Notes under the pieces: model-generated
What the model saw: only the letters and a program-made list of their open reading frames with translations
Told to the model about the DNA's origin: nothing
Database searches by the model: none
Shown: positions 1 through 8,692 of the stretch, one piece after another
Layout: every line of letters starts with the position of its first letter
How positions within the stretch are numbered: position 1 is the first letter of the stretch
Program-made: the position numbers and the translations under genes
Assembly (NCBI RefSeq): GCF_021129305.1
Contig: NZ_JAJOMB010000038.1
Location: 1 to 50,519, forward strand
Length of the DNA: 50,519 nt
From: Kineosporia babensis
Lineage (GTDB): Bacteria > Actinomycetota > Actinomycetes > Actinomycetales > Kineosporiaceae
Direction of reading: 5' to 3'

Positions 1-2
1 AA

Positions 3-965
3 CAAAGTCCTGGCTGGACGGGGACACGGTTCAAGCTCTGTGGTGTTGCTAGCCAGTCCACCTTCAATTACCGCGGTACCGGAACCGGCCAGTCCGCACC
101 CGGAAGCATCATGGTGAATCAGGTCATCGAATACGAGCTGTCGGCCAACTCGGGCGAGATTGTGGTTCATCATCGCACCGTTCTGTCGAACAAGGTGGGG
201 AACATTCCAGCGACGCTAAGACTGGAGTTTTCCTTCGCCTGCTCCGGTTGTCGAACGAATGGGACCGCTTACTCAATTCCCATCAGCAGTACCGGCACCT
301 TCGACAACACCACCTCCTTCTCGGTCTACTTCTCGCCTGACGTTGGCGAGCAGCGCAACCTGGTGATTGCTGAACAAGCTAAATATTTGGACACGGCTGG
401 GCAGACTACTTTTCCGAATCAGCCATCACCCCGCAGTATCCCAACCATTCGATGCGACAATGCCATTGGTGGGACAACCGGATGCGTCGTGCCGGCAGTC
501 CGAGTCGACTTCGTGCTTTCGGTATCTGATACGACAATCGACCAAGCAGCGTGGGGGATTCTCTGGAGTAAAAATAACGTCCCCGGTCTCACGACCAGTC
601 TTTTGCGCCGTGAAGGTGATGCCGGCCAGCAGAACACCAACCGCACCAGGACATGCAACAGCACCTTCGTGCGAGACTCCGCGAAATACGGACACACCAC
701 AGACTCGTGTGACGAGTATCCATTCGCCGCCACCAAGGAGAGTGCTGGTGCTCTGGGTATCGACCCATCGACCTGCTGGGAAATTTGGCCGCACGCAGTT
801 GACGGCGTCTATCAGGTCGACGTGATTAAGCAAGGGACAAGTCCATGCACCAGAGGGCACGTCGAGGGAGCCAAGAACTCGAAGGTCGGAGGAGATCTAG
901 GGCGCTGGGCGGTCGCTAACCGAGTCATGGATTACGAAGAGTACCGAGTCCAGGTAGTGGCGTAG
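3..965 (+). CDS. NucA/NucB-type deoxyribonuclease domain protein (5' end outside window)
   Basis: The frame is open from the window edge through the first in-frame ATG at 111 with no stop, so about 320 codons are visible and the true start lies outside. The C-terminal part carries the NucA/NucB signature: CDEYPFAATKES at about residues 236-247, followed by a GGDLGRWAVANRV-type ending before the stop. In the family this domain is an extracellular endonuclease that degrades DNA. Several Cys pairs upstream fit an exported, disulphide-containing protein, but the signal peptide region is not in the window. The preceding 230 residues are not recognised. The gene ends at a perfect hairpin. It is probably a secreted nuclease or the toxic C-terminal domain of a larger exported protein; the domain call is fairly firm, the role is inferred. 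Confidence 0.75.
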   Translation, partial: QSPGWTGTRFKLCGVASQSTFNYRGTGTGQSAPGSIMVNQVIEYELSANSGEIVVHHRTVLSNKVGNIPATLRLEFSFACSGCRTNGTAYSIPISSTGTFDNTTSFSVYFSPDVGEQRNLVIAEQAKYLDTAGQTTFPNQPSPRSIPTIRCDNAIGGTTGCVVPAVRVDFVLSVSDTTIDQAAWGILWSKNNVPGLTTSLLRREGDAGQQNTNRTRTCNSTFVRDSAKYGHTTDSCDEYPFAATKESAGALGIDPSTCWEIWPHAVDGVYQVDVIKQGTSPCTRGHVEGAKNSKVGGDLGRWAVANRVMDYEEYRVQVVA

Positions 966-976
966 GATAGCCGACT

Positions 977-1012
977 GATGGGTGGGTGAAGCCATGGCTT
1001 CACCCACCCATC
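977..1012. terminator. Bidirectional intrinsic terminator-like hairpin
   Basis: A perfect 17-bp inverted repeat with a 2-nt centre (left arm 977-993, right arm 996-1012). It sits between the stop of the DNase gene at 965 and the stop of the convergent gene at 1016, so one hairpin can serve both. Confidence 0.8.
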
Positions 1013-1015
1013 GGT

Positions 1016-1642
1016 CTACTGACGATGAGTAGCTAACGAGCCAAAAAGCAATCTTTCACCGGGTGGGCAGAGTTGTGGTGCAAGGATTTCTAGTCCAACC
1101 ACCGAGGAAACGAAATTAACGCATCGCATGAAGTTAAGATCGCCAGGATGTACATCGAACTCATGAAATTGCGCACGGTACGCATTCGCGGCATGGCCCC
1201 GAACTTCATCTTGCGTGATATTCGACGCCGCCACGGCCAATCCCTGCGCATCTGCCACAGCAAAAGATGCCCCGATGCCTTCGTTTCCCACCACCGACCC
1301 CATGAGCCTTTTCTGATCCTTAGCCAATTGGCCGATGCTACTTTCGTAGGCAAGTTCCGAACGCTGGGGTTCCCAGATGAGCGTCCCTTGCGGTCGTTCA
1401 TGAAGAACGATGTGATGATCGCCGACTGGAGGCTCGACCTGGCCAAAAGCAATAGCAGGCAAACTTTCCACCGCTATCGGCTGCCACGTCTCTGAAAATA
1501 TCTGCCACGAAATTAGCTCATCTAGGGGCGTTCCAGGAACAGCGCTGACTGAAACATTCATCGGGTAGTCCGTCCACTCCAGTCCTCCATGCATGTTCAG
1601 CACTATGTCAGGTCTGTCAAGAGAGAACTGGCCACCTGCCAC
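1016..1642 (-). CDS. Hypothetical protein, probably truncated at its 5' end
   Basis: The protein is 208 aa from a GTG at 1642. I do not recognise the family and see no signal peptide or membrane segment. The frame stays open upstream to a stop at 1772-1774 without an ATG or GTG. Just beyond that, at about 1784, an IS701-like terminal sequence begins. The simplest reading is that the original N-terminus was removed when the insertion sequence arrived, so the GTG start may be spurious and the gene may be non-functional. GC content is lower than in the transfer genes downstream, as for the neighbouring DNase gene, which suggests the two share an origin. It converges on the DNase gene over the shared terminator. 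Confidence 0.45.
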   Translation of the reverse strand: MAGGQFSLDRPDIVLNMHGGLEWTDYPMNVSVSAVPGTPLDELISWQIFSETWQPIAVESLPAIAFGQVEPPVGDHHIVLHERPQGTLIWEPQRSELAYESSIGQLAKDQKRLMGSVVGNEGIGASFAVADAQGLAVAASNITQDEVRGHAANAYRAQFHEFDVHPGDLNFMRCVNFVSSVVGLEILAPQLCPPGERLLFGSLATHRQ

Positions 1643-1783
1643 GCGGCCTTCAGGATATGGAAATTGAGCGGAACCCCTGAGGTGCTGGGCCGGGGATTCT
1701 GTCGGTTTCGCTGTACGAGTCGATCGGGAACGAATCGTCTCGGATTTGTTGCGTTCCGAAGAAAGATAGAACTAATCGGGTGT

Positions 1784-1890
1784 TAGTACTGCAGTGACAC
1801 TTCGTTATAAATGTCTATTTCGGCTTGTCTTATGCTGCAGGTTTGGGAGATGGCCAGGTGGTGGCCGCGCCAGGGTAACTAGTGCTGGGT
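1784..1890 (-). mobile_element. Remnant of an IS701-like element (terminal about 105 bp)
   Basis: The segment starting TAGTACTGCAGTGAC at 1784 aligns along about 105 bases with the end of the larger IS remnant starting at 2375, with scattered substitutions and small indels. Both are the 3' (transposase C-terminal) end of the same type of element in the same orientation. The rest of this copy is missing. On the complementary strand the transposase-frame stop TAA is still present near the end, unlike in the 2375 copy. Confidence 0.6.
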
Positions 1891-1941
1891 CCGGCGGGCT
1901 GGACTTATGACCGCCGGACCCATTCCACGCAGAATGTGGGC

Positions 1942-2340
1942 TTACGCGAAAGACGCATTCAGCATGCGGCCATACCGGTCCGGCGAGAAATCCTCGAAGT
2001 CTCCGGTGGCGATGCACTCGTCAAGGTACTGGCGAGCATCGAGGGCATGGGGGGAACCCTCCTGCGTTAGGTAGGCATGCGTCGCTTCCAGGCCAGGGCC
2101 GCAGAGCAACTGGACGTCGATTGCCGAATATGCGTCAAAGCTCGACGCCTTGGCCCGCCAGATCGCCAGTATGTCCGGGGCGTTGGCGGCGTTGAAGAGC
2201 TGAAGACTGAGCACCCGCATCAGGATCGTGTCCTGCTCGTCGTTCAGTTCACTCTGTTCCTGGAGCAGCTCGCGGATCTGCTGCAGGTCGCCGGGTGCTG
2301 GGTGGAAGCCAAAACGGCGCAGGCTCTCGGTCGCGTTCAT
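1942..2340 (-). CDS. Hypothetical protein (132 aa)
   Basis: Starts ATG at 2340 (MNATESLRRFGF) and ends at 1942. No family is recognised; it is predicted soluble and mostly helical, without Cys-rich or membrane features. Its start lies only 34 bases from the IS end at 2375. Because the transposase frame of that IS has lost its own stop, the frame runs through the IS end and straight into this gene, giving a 518-codon composite ORF from 3498. I treat the composite as an artefact of IS decay and this as the original host gene. The absence of a good ribosome-binding site suggests that the native leader was replaced by the IS. Confidence 0.5.
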   Translation of the reverse strand: MNATESLRRFGFHPAPGDLQQIRELLQEQSELNDEQDTILMRVLSLQLFNAANAPDILAIWRAKASSFDAYSAIDVQLLCGPGLEATHAYLTQEGSPHALDARQYLDECIATGDFEDFSPDRYGRMLNASFA

Positions 2341-2374
2341 GCGCGCATGCTGCCATGTCGGACGTGCCTCGCGG

Positions 2375-3597
2375 CTAGTACTGCAGTGACGCTTCGTTAC
2401 TGATTGTCGATTTCGGTCTGTTTTCTTGTAGTGGCTGGTGCGGGCGATGGCTTGGTGTCGGCGGCGCCAGGATGACCAGTGCAGGGCATGCCGGGCGAAC
2501 TTCAGGACGGTGGTCGCTGAGGTGAGGAGGCGGCGGATCTCGTTGCGGGTCAAAGCGATCAGAGGCTTCATCGATTCGGTGGTGGTGTCGGGCTGGGTCG
2601 TGGCTGGCGGATTCTGGGTTGCGGCGGTGACGGAAAGGAAGGCATGGGCCAGGATGGCCAGAGCGCTCCAGCGCCGCCAGGAGGTCCAGCTTCTGACCTG
2701 GTGCTCGTCCAGGCCGGTCAGTTCCTTGCCGGCGGCGAAGGACTCCTCGATCGTCCAGCGGCGTCCCGCGACGAGCACCAGCGTTCGCAGTGGGACCGGC
2801 TCGGGCGAGTAGGCGCGATAGAACGCGTACTCACCGGTGCCGCGGTTGCGCCGGATCAGCGACCAGTGCCGGACCGAAGGTGCGGTGGGCGGCGACTCCT
2901 GGGAATCATCGTGGAGCGCAGCGGTTTCCTCATCAATGGTGTCGATGAGTGCCCAGTCGTACCAGCGGTGGCCGTGAGCTCCCTGCCCGGCCGAGAGACG
3001 CTGCCAGGTCGCCGCCGGGAGGCGGACGGCCAGATCGATGGCGCGGCGTAGGCCGATCCCGGTGCGGATCTGGTGGTCCTTCGCGACCGCCAGCATGTAT
3101 CCGAGCCCCAGCCGTTGCAGTGCTGCGCGCAGAGCAGGGTCCTGGCCGTAGACCTCATCGCCCGTCGCCCAATCCGCCGGGACGCCGGCCTCGATCGTGC
3201 GTTCGATCATTTGCCGGGCCAGCGCGGGTTTCGTCGCGAACGCGGTGCCGGCGGGGACGCCCGCGGCCTCCATCTGCTCGGGGTCTTCGGTCCAGGCCTT
3301 CGGTAGATACAGCTCCCGGTCCATCAGCGCGTGACCACGCTCAGAGGCGTAGGCGAGATAGACCGTGACCTGGGCGTTCTCGATCCGTCCGGCGGTCCCG
3401 GTGTGCTGGCGCTGCACCCCAACCGTGTGAACGCCCTTCTTCAGATCCCCGGTCTCATCGACCACCAGAATGGCCCGCTCATCACCCAGATGCTCCACCG
3501 TCCAGTCCCGGACATCACCCAGGACCGCGTTGGACGGTTCCGTTGAGATCGGTTGCTGGACAACGGAGCATGCGAACAGTTCAGGCAGTCGGTCGGT
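2375..3597 (-). pseudogene. IS701-family transposase remnant, 5'-degenerate
   Basis: The frame encodes a typical IS701-type DDE transposase core: LVVDETGDLKKG, GVQRQHTGTAGRIENAQ, YLAYASERG, DRELYLPKAWTED and WATGDEVYGQD give the first catalytic Asp regions, and RRWTIEESFAAGKELTGLDEHQ gives the Glu region. The family catalyses cut-and-paste transposition of its own element. The usual N-terminal about 80-100 residues are absent: the homologous frame begins after a stop at 3598-3600 with a short unrelated-looking lead-in, and no matching inverted terminal repeat was found on that side. At the other end a one-base indel relative to the 1784 copy removes the stop, so the frame continues into the 132-aa gene. 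It is non-autonomous and probably dead. The IS family call is firm from the motifs. Confidence 0.8.
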
Positions 3598-3864
3598 TCA
3601 GCCTCGCCCGCCGGTCGAAGGGGTGTCGTCGGCCGGCCATGCGGGCGACGTCGTTGGGGTAGGCCACCTCGTGGTGCAGGTGCGCAAGGACGGTGGCGAT
3701 TGACGTCGCGAGCTCTGTTTCTCTGCAGGTCAGCAGCCCTACTGTAGGCCCACGGTGGGCCTACGGTAGGCGTCCGAATCTGTTCTTCTGCAGGGTTCTT
3801 CGTGCAGCAATGGGTGGTGCCGGCGGGGGCTCCCGTTCGGTTCCGTCGTGATGCAGGAGTGCCC
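3598..3864. other. Junction between IS remnant and transfer module
   Basis: No convincing gene. On the minus strand a short frame without a start codon runs from about 3760 to 3608 and may be the remains of a gene cut by the IS. The segment holds the palindrome at 3744-3764. The ribosome-binding site CAGGAG for the next gene lies at about 3854-3859. Confidence 0.4.
3744..3764. promoter_or_regulatory. 21-bp palindrome of the GTAGGCCTAC class (site 1)
   Basis: GTAGGCCCAC and GTGGGCCTAC are perfect inverted arms separated by one G. A further half-site GTAGGC follows at 3766. It lies about 100 bp before the sigma-like gene start, where an operator would be expected. Related sites recur at 4647, 14574 and 16561-16628. 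Confidence 0.5.
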
Positions 3865-4650
3865 ATGTCTGTTCGGACTGAGACGAACCGTGCAGCCGCA
3901 ACGTCTGCCCGGTCGCGACCGTGGAACCCAGAAAGCGTTCAGGCGTTTCGGCTCGGGCGGGGGAGTGCGCTCAGGGTGGTCGAGCGTGCCGTGACTGCCG
4001 AGTTCCCGGTGTTCGACGCGCACGGGTCGGGGCTGCGGCTGCCGTGCGAGGTGTACACGCTGCCGGAGCTTCGGGTGCTGCTGTTGGAGCGTGGGACGGA
4101 CGAGAAGGTCAGGGATGCGGTCTGGGTGGTGTTGGCCGGCCTGGCTCAGCGCGAGCGCGAAGTGTGGGCCCTGCCGTGTGCGTGGCTGGCGTTGCCGGGG
4201 TTGGCTGCGCGGGCTCGGGGGTTGCGCCGGGCGCTGGCGAAGGTCTCGGGGGTGACGGCGCAGGACGTCGACAGCGAACTGCTGCTGGGGTTCTGGGAGG
4301 CGCTGCTGCAGACGCGGGCGGAGGTGAATGTGTGTTCGCGGCTGCTGGCCGCGGCGGTGCGTCATGTGTGGCGGGAGTTGGATGTTGATCCGATCGGCCT
4401 GCGTCTGACTCCGTGGCCGGAGGGCCTGGAGCCTGCCGCTGCGGAAACGGGTCATCCTGAGCTGGTTCTCCTGCGGGCGGTGCGGATGGGGCTGATCAGT
4501 GCTCGCGATGCTGCCCTGATCGCCCGGACCCGTCTGGAGGGCAGCCCGCTCCGGCTGGAGGGCGCGCAGCTCTCGGTCAAGAGCCTGGCGTCCAGGCGCC
4601 GCCGAGCCGAGAGTGCGCTGGTCACAGCCCTGAGAGCAGGCCTTCTGTAG
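3865..4650 (+). CDS. Sigma-factor-like / HTH regulatory protein
   Basis: The protein is 261 aa. I chose ATG 3865 over the in-frame ATG 3802 because CAGGAG stands six bases before it. The C-terminal 50 residues read LISARDAALIARTRLEG, followed by SVKSLASRRRRAESAL, the layout of a sigma-70 region 4 helix-turn-helix with a basic recognition helix. The middle is helical and Leu/Arg-rich. This type of protein is encoded just before T4SS operons in actinobacterial elements, but its biochemical activity is not established as far as I know. The position, first gene of the module and between two GTAGGCCTAC-class palindromes, suggests that it controls transfer genes. The second palindrome overlaps its stop codon. 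The sigma assignment is weak; a DNA-binding role is likely. Confidence 0.55.
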   Translation: MSVRTETNRAAATSARSRPWNPESVQAFRLGRGSALRVVERAVTAEFPVFDAHGSGLRLPCEVYTLPELRVLLLERGTDEKVRDAVWVVLAGLAQREREVWALPCAWLALPGLAARARGLRRALAKVSGVTAQDVDSELLLGFWEALLQTRAEVNVCSRLLAAAVRHVWRELDVDPIGLRLTPWPEGLEPAAAETGHPELVLLRAVRMGLISARDAALIARTRLEGSPLRLEGAQLSVKSLASRRRRAESALVTALRAGLL

Positions 4651-4667
4651 GCCTACAGGAGGCCTCC
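4647..4667. promoter_or_regulatory. Double palindrome GTAGGCCTAC + GGAGGCCTCC (site 2)
   Basis: GTAGGCCTAC (4647-4656, inside a 14-bp CTGTAGGCCTACAG) and GGAGGCCTCC (4658-4667) put two AGGCCT cores exactly 11 bp apart, one helical turn. The site lies over the stop of the sigma-like gene and before the T4SS operon. It could be an operator; the CCTTC...GAAGG flanks could also form a hairpin. Confidence 0.5.
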
Positions 4668-4822
4668 GGAAGGGCGGCCGGGACGGATGATCGGGGCGGT
4701 CTGGGAGGCCGTATCTAGGTGAGGCCGTTTTCGGGTCTCGTCCAGGCTCCGCCGTGCTGTGGCTGGCGGCGGGGCGGCCACTCACGACCCAGCCGTGGTT
4801 CGGCCATGGCGGAGGTTTCCTG

Positions 4823-5815
4823 ATGCCCGATGAAGAAGCAGCACCAACATCTGCGACCAGCTACGAGGCGCTCGCCCGGCAGTCGCGTCACGACACCGAG
4901 GAGCGGGAGCAGAAGCGGCGTCGTAAGCGCAGTCGCAGGAACCACCTGCCTGACAACTATTGGCGGGTCGTCCTGCATCGGCGCTCGCGTGCGCGCCGGG
5001 TTCGGGCCAGGCGGGGACGGTCGCGGGCGGCTGCTCGGCGGCGCTGGTCACAGAGCCCGGGGCCGGTGCACCGACGGGCCCGGCTGGCGGGTCATCCCCG
5101 CGGTCCGGGCGTCCGGCGTGAGGGTGCCCGGCACGGGACGGGGATCAGCAAGCACGCGGCTGACAGGCCTCGTCAGGACCACACGAGTCCGGTGGCGCCG
5201 GGACGACGGCTGTCGGGATGGCGGGTGGTGGCGGGCGCGGTGATCGTCCTGGTGGTTCTGGAGCTGGCGCTGGTGGGCGCGGTGACGCTCTTGGCGGCGG
5301 CGACCTGCGCGATGACGCGCTGCTCGTTCATCACGGTGTCATCCGAGCCGTCGCGCGAGCGAACCATGACGAGACCCGTCAGCACGGAGGTCGGCCTGAG
5401 GGCGGTGATTGCGGCAGGTCAGATGACGGAACCGTCCGTCATCGCGGCTGCGGCCCGGTCATGGTCGAGACCGGCGGAGGCTTCTGCGCCGGTCATGGCC
5501 CCGGCGCCGGTGTCAGCCATGACGGTCGGGACGGGACTGCGGCGGTCGGTGGTGGAGCCGCCGGACGAGGCTCCCGGTCAGGCGGATGACTTGCCGCAGG
5601 TCATCGCGAACGCCACGAACTGGCTGCGCGGGGTGAGCCTGGGTCTGGCGGTGCTCTTCGGGACGCTGGCCGGGATCCGCTGGCTGCTGGCGCGTGAACC
5701 CGGTGACGTCGATCGGGCCCGGTCGTCGCTGGCTGCGGCCGGTGGTGGTCTCGTGGTCGCGTTGATGGCGCCGCAGATCATGTCGATCCTTCAGGACATC
5801 CTGGGGGTCGGCTGA
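4823..5815 (+). CDS. T4SS membrane protein with VirB2/TrbC-like C-terminus
   Basis: The protein is 330 aa from ATG 4823, preceded by GGAGG at seven-base spacing; the in-frame ATG at 4754 has no such site. Residues 1-125 are extremely Arg/Ser-rich and probably cytosolic. A first membrane helix follows at about 132-160, then an exported Pro/Ala/Val linker. Two closely spaced hydrophobic helices close the protein (about 267-289 and 305-329), joined by a short polar loop REPGDVDRAR. That last hairpin is the topology and spacing of VirB2/TrbC pilin-like subunits found beside VirB6 in Gram-positive T4SS. The fusion to a long basic N-terminus is unusual. The stop overlaps the next start by one base. 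The VirB2 analogy rests on topology and position. Confidence 0.55.
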   Translation: MPDEEAAPTSATSYEALARQSRHDTEEREQKRRRKRSRRNHLPDNYWRVVLHRRSRARRVRARRGRSRAAARRRWSQSPGPVHRRARLAGHPRGPGVRREGARHGTGISKHAADRPRQDHTSPVAPGRRLSGWRVVAGAVIVLVVLELALVGAVTLLAAATCAMTRCSFITVSSEPSRERTMTRPVSTEVGLRAVIAAGQMTEPSVIAAAARSWSRPAEASAPVMAPAPVSAMTVGTGLRRSVVEPPDEAPGQADDLPQVIANATNWLRGVSLGLAVLFGTLAGIRWLLAREPGDVDRARSSLAAAGGGLVVALMAPQIMSILQDILGVG

Positions 5816-7491
5816 TGGGGGACTGGCTGGTCCAGGAGGTGCTCGAGTACTTCGTGCGGGCCGTACTCGAGCCGTTGCCGCATTTGCTGATGCTGGTCAG
5901 CACCTTCGTGGTGCAGATCCCGGTGGTCACCGAACAGTGGCCGGTCCGGTACGTGATGGAGCGCAGCCTGGGGATCGTCCAGGTGAGCTACGTCGTGCTG
6001 GTCACGGTTGCCGGGATCGTCACGATGACCCACGGCGGGCTGCAGAGCGAGTACTCGGCCAAGGCGCTGCTGCAGCGGGCGGTGCTGGGATTCACGGCGG
6101 CTCACTACACCGGCTGGATCGTGGAGAAGTGCATTGTCGCGGTCAACGCCCTCAGCGGGGCGCTGCTGCCGCAGGGCGAGCTCGGCCTGAGCGGGTTGGA
6201 CGCTTCTGAGGCGATGGTGCAGCAGATCGCTAGGGCCCCGGAGACGGTGTTCTTGCTGCTGGCCCTGCAGTTCGTCGTCCTGGCGCTGCTCGTGGTGCTG
6301 CTGATCGGCTGGGTGACCCGGCTGCTGAGCCTGGCCATGCTGGCCGGCCTGGGCCCCCTGGCGCTGGCCTGCCACGGCCTGCCCTGGCTGGAGGAGGTCG
6401 CGACGGTGTGGTGGCGGTCGCTGTTCGCGATCCTGATCACCGTGGTCGGGCAGGCTGCGCTGCTGCAGTTCGGGATGCAGTTGCTGCTGGCCCCCGAGTT
6501 GGATCCGTCCTGGGCCACCGAGGCCGACCGCAGCGATGCCGTGACCACCCTGCTGCTCATTCTGTGTCTGCTGCTGGCGGTGATCCGGCTGCCGGCGACG
6601 GTGCGGCAGGTCTTCCCGGCGGCCGTCGGGCCCCGCGGACGGGGAACGTTCGGGACCGTCGTGCGGTACTCGCTGCTCAACCGCGGTCTTCGCTCCGGAT
6701 CCCGCCAGCACAGCCTGGCGGGCGCGGTTCAGGACCGCCTGTCGCACCGCTTCCAGCGACGGCAGTCGCTGAGGACGGCCGGAGACGATTCCAGGCTGCA
6801 GGATCGGCCGGCCACCGGATGGAGACCAGGCGTTCTGAAGCGCTCCAGGGTCAGAACTCCCACGGATGCCGACGTGCTGGTCCGGCGTCAGCGGATGCAA
6901 CGCCGGGCCGTACTGGCCGGCCGGTCGGTGAGTGAGCCCGGTCAGCAGTCGCCCCGCATCGCCGGCAATGACAAGACCTCGCAGCGCACCGGTGCGCTGA
7001 CGCTATTGGGACGACGCAAACGTGCGCCCGGACAACCACAACCGGGCGGCAGTGCCCGGCTGGCTCCCCGACCGCGACCCGGACGTACGGCGGGCAACCC
7101 CACCGCCGTGAGCACACCGTCCGTACGTGGCAGTTCCAGAGCCAACAACGGACGCTTGTCAGTCCGTCGCAGGGATCGCGCGGGTCAGTCTCGCAGCCGG
7201 GTATCGGCACCGGGAAACGCCGGGCCCCGTCCGCAGAACGCCGCACGTTCGAACCCGCGTCCGGTCACGCGCTCGGGTACCGCCACACCTGGTGGGCCCA
7301 CCACGGTGAGCCGGACGCAGCGTGCGGTCAACGGCGGCCCGACCGGGCAGACAGCTGCCCGCCGTCACGGCCAGCCCGTTCAGCCCCGCCGGCCGCAGCG
7401 ACCTCTGCGGCCCTTCACCGCCCAGGCCAACCGGCCCGTGCGCCTGGCCGGAACACGGCGAGCACGCTCCCGCCCGGCCGAGAACGACTGA
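5815..7491 (+). CDS. TrbL/VirB6-like polytopic conjugal transfer protein
   Basis: The protein is 558 aa; its ATG overlaps the previous stop by one base (TGATG). Residues 1 to about 280 contain at least six hydrophobic helices (for example LMLVSTFVVQIPVV, VLVTVAGIVTM, LLALQFVVLALLVVLLIGW and TLLLILCLLLAVI), typical of TrbL/VirB6, the inner-membrane channel core of type IV secretion. A conserved-looking cytosolic loop LAGLGPLALACHGLPWLEE lies between helices. From about residue 290 to the end the protein is Arg/Pro/Gly/Ser-rich and probably disordered, as in other actinobacterial homologues. It is followed after 88 bp by the PrgI gene. Family assignment is good; individual helix borders are approximate. 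Confidence 0.8.
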   Translation: MGDWLVQEVLEYFVRAVLEPLPHLLMLVSTFVVQIPVVTEQWPVRYVMERSLGIVQVSYVVLVTVAGIVTMTHGGLQSEYSAKALLQRAVLGFTAAHYTGWIVEKCIVAVNALSGALLPQGELGLSGLDASEAMVQQIARAPETVFLLLALQFVVLALLVVLLIGWVTRLLSLAMLAGLGPLALACHGLPWLEEVATVWWRSLFAILITVVGQAALLQFGMQLLLAPELDPSWATEADRSDAVTTLLLILCLLLAVIRLPATVRQVFPAAVGPRGRGTFGTVVRYSLLNRGLRSGSRQHSLAGAVQDRLSHRFQRRQSLRTAGDDSRLQDRPATGWRPGVLKRSRVRTPTDADVLVRRQRMQRRAVLAGRSVSEPGQQSPRIAGNDKTSQRTGALTLLGRRKRAPGQPQPGGSARLAPRPRPGRTAGNPTAVSTPSVRGSSRANNGRLSVRRRDRAGQSRSRVSAPGNAGPRPQNAARSNPRPVTRSGTATPGGPTTVSRTQRAVNGGPTGQTAARRHGQPVQPRRPQRPLRPFTAQANRPVRLAGTRRARSRPAEND

Positions 7492-7579
7492 TCGCGCAAG
7501 CCCGGCCGGTCGCCCGGAAGCCCTCGTGCAGAACGGTTCCCGGGCGACCCGCCATCCCCTTCATCCTTCAGGAGGCGCC

Positions 7580-8692
7580 GTGACTGTTCACGGACTTGAC
7601 GAGCGCGACGACCCGGTCCGGGCGCGCATCCCCGCCGACCTCGACAGCGCCGACCAGCTGATCGCCGGTCTGAGCCCGGGCCAGGTCTTGACCTGTGTGG
7701 CGCTGGGTTCTCCGGTGCTGCTGGTCTGGCGAGCCCTGGCCGGTCAGGTCCCGGCGCCGGTGCTGCTGGGGGCCAGCATCCCCGTCCTGGCCGGTGTGCT
7801 GGCGCTGGTGCTGGCTCGTCGTGACGGGCTGAGCCTGGATCGCTGGCTGGTCGCCGCCCTCAGATACCGGCTGAGCGCCCGCCAGATGAGCGTGGCCGAG
7901 GACCTCACCCCCAGGCTCGAGACCGAAGTCTCCGGGCGGTTTCTGGTGGGCCCTCTGGCCGGGATCACCGACGACGGGGTCTTGGTGCACGCGGACGGCC
8001 GGCATGCGGCCCTGGTCGCCTGCACCACGATCACGACCGCCTTGTCGACCCATCAGGACGACGCGATCCTGGCCGCCGGGATGGCCCGGTGGCTGAACTC
8101 GCTGTCGGGGCCGGTGCAGATCGTCGTGCGCAACCGGCCCGCGGACCTGGCGGGGATGGCGACCGCCCTGACCCGGCGGGCCCTGGAGATCACCAACCCG
8201 GCCCTGGCCGCGCTCGCCCTGGAGCACGCCGAAACCCTGCTGGACACCTACGAAGCGCACCGGCCCTTGCAGCGCACGGTCCTGATCGCCTGCGGTGGCG
8301 GGGTCAGGAGCGGGCCTGAGCAGGCACGGCAGAATCTGGCCCGCCTCCGTCAGAAGATCACCCACCGCGACCGGCGCTCCAGCGCGTCAGACGTCATGGT
8401 GTCGGCCCGGGCCCGCGCCGAGGCACTGAGCCGGGCGGCCCGCACGGTGGGGGAGTTGGAGGCCCTCGGCGTTCGCGCCGAGATCCTCGACGGCGCCCAG
8501 GTCCAGCACGTCCTGACGTCCACCTGGTCGGCCTGCCACCTGCCGGCCTCACCGGCGGAAAACAACGACACCGAGCCCGATCTCGACGGACTGACCGAGG
8601 CCTGGGGCTTTACCGACGAGACCGACTGGCAAGCCCGGTGGGCTGCAGAAGACGAGAACCAGCCGAGCACCGATCGGGGGACTGAGGCATGA
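7580..8692 (+). CDS. PrgI family protein (VirB3-like T4SS subunit)
   Basis: The protein is 370 aa from GTG 7580, preceded by AGGAGG at five bases. A longer open frame to 7322 overlaps the TrbL gene and has no start signal. The N-terminus VRARIPADLDSADQLIAGLS followed by two adjacent membrane helices (about residues 34-80, LTCVALGSPVLLVWRALAG and VLLGASIPVLAGVLALVL) and a DRWLVAALRYR stretch is the PrgI/SCO6880-like pattern. PrgI proteins take the VirB3 position and associate with VirB4 at the membrane. A soluble C-terminal half follows, in which the early GRFLVGPLAGITDDGVLVHADG region resembles the VirB4 N-terminal domain. The stop overlaps the VirB4 start (ATGA), implying translational coupling. 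Confidence 0.75.
   Translation: MTVHGLDERDDPVRARIPADLDSADQLIAGLSPGQVLTCVALGSPVLLVWRALAGQVPAPVLLGASIPVLAGVLALVLARRDGLSLDRWLVAALRYRLSARQMSVAEDLTPRLETEVSGRFLVGPLAGITDDGVLVHADGRHAALVACTTITTALSTHQDDAILAAGMARWLNSLSGPVQIVVRNRPADLAGMATALTRRALEITNPALAALALEHAETLLDTYEAHRPLQRTVLIACGGGVRSGPEQARQNLARLRQKITHRDRRSSASDVMVSARARAEALSRAARTVGELEALGVRAEILDGAQVQHVLTSTWSACHLPASPAENNDTEPDLDGLTEAWGFTDETDWQARWAAEDENQPSTDRGTEA

Noticed and set aside
3739-4785. 348-codon minus-strand frame opposite the sigma-like gene
   Set aside because: Pro/Arg/Gln-rich antisense shadow without start signal; the + strand gene has a ribosome-binding site and an HTH.
5791-6900. 369-codon minus-strand frame opposite the TrbL gene
   Set aside because: Gln/His-rich shadow typical of the complement of a Leu/Ala-rich membrane protein gene.
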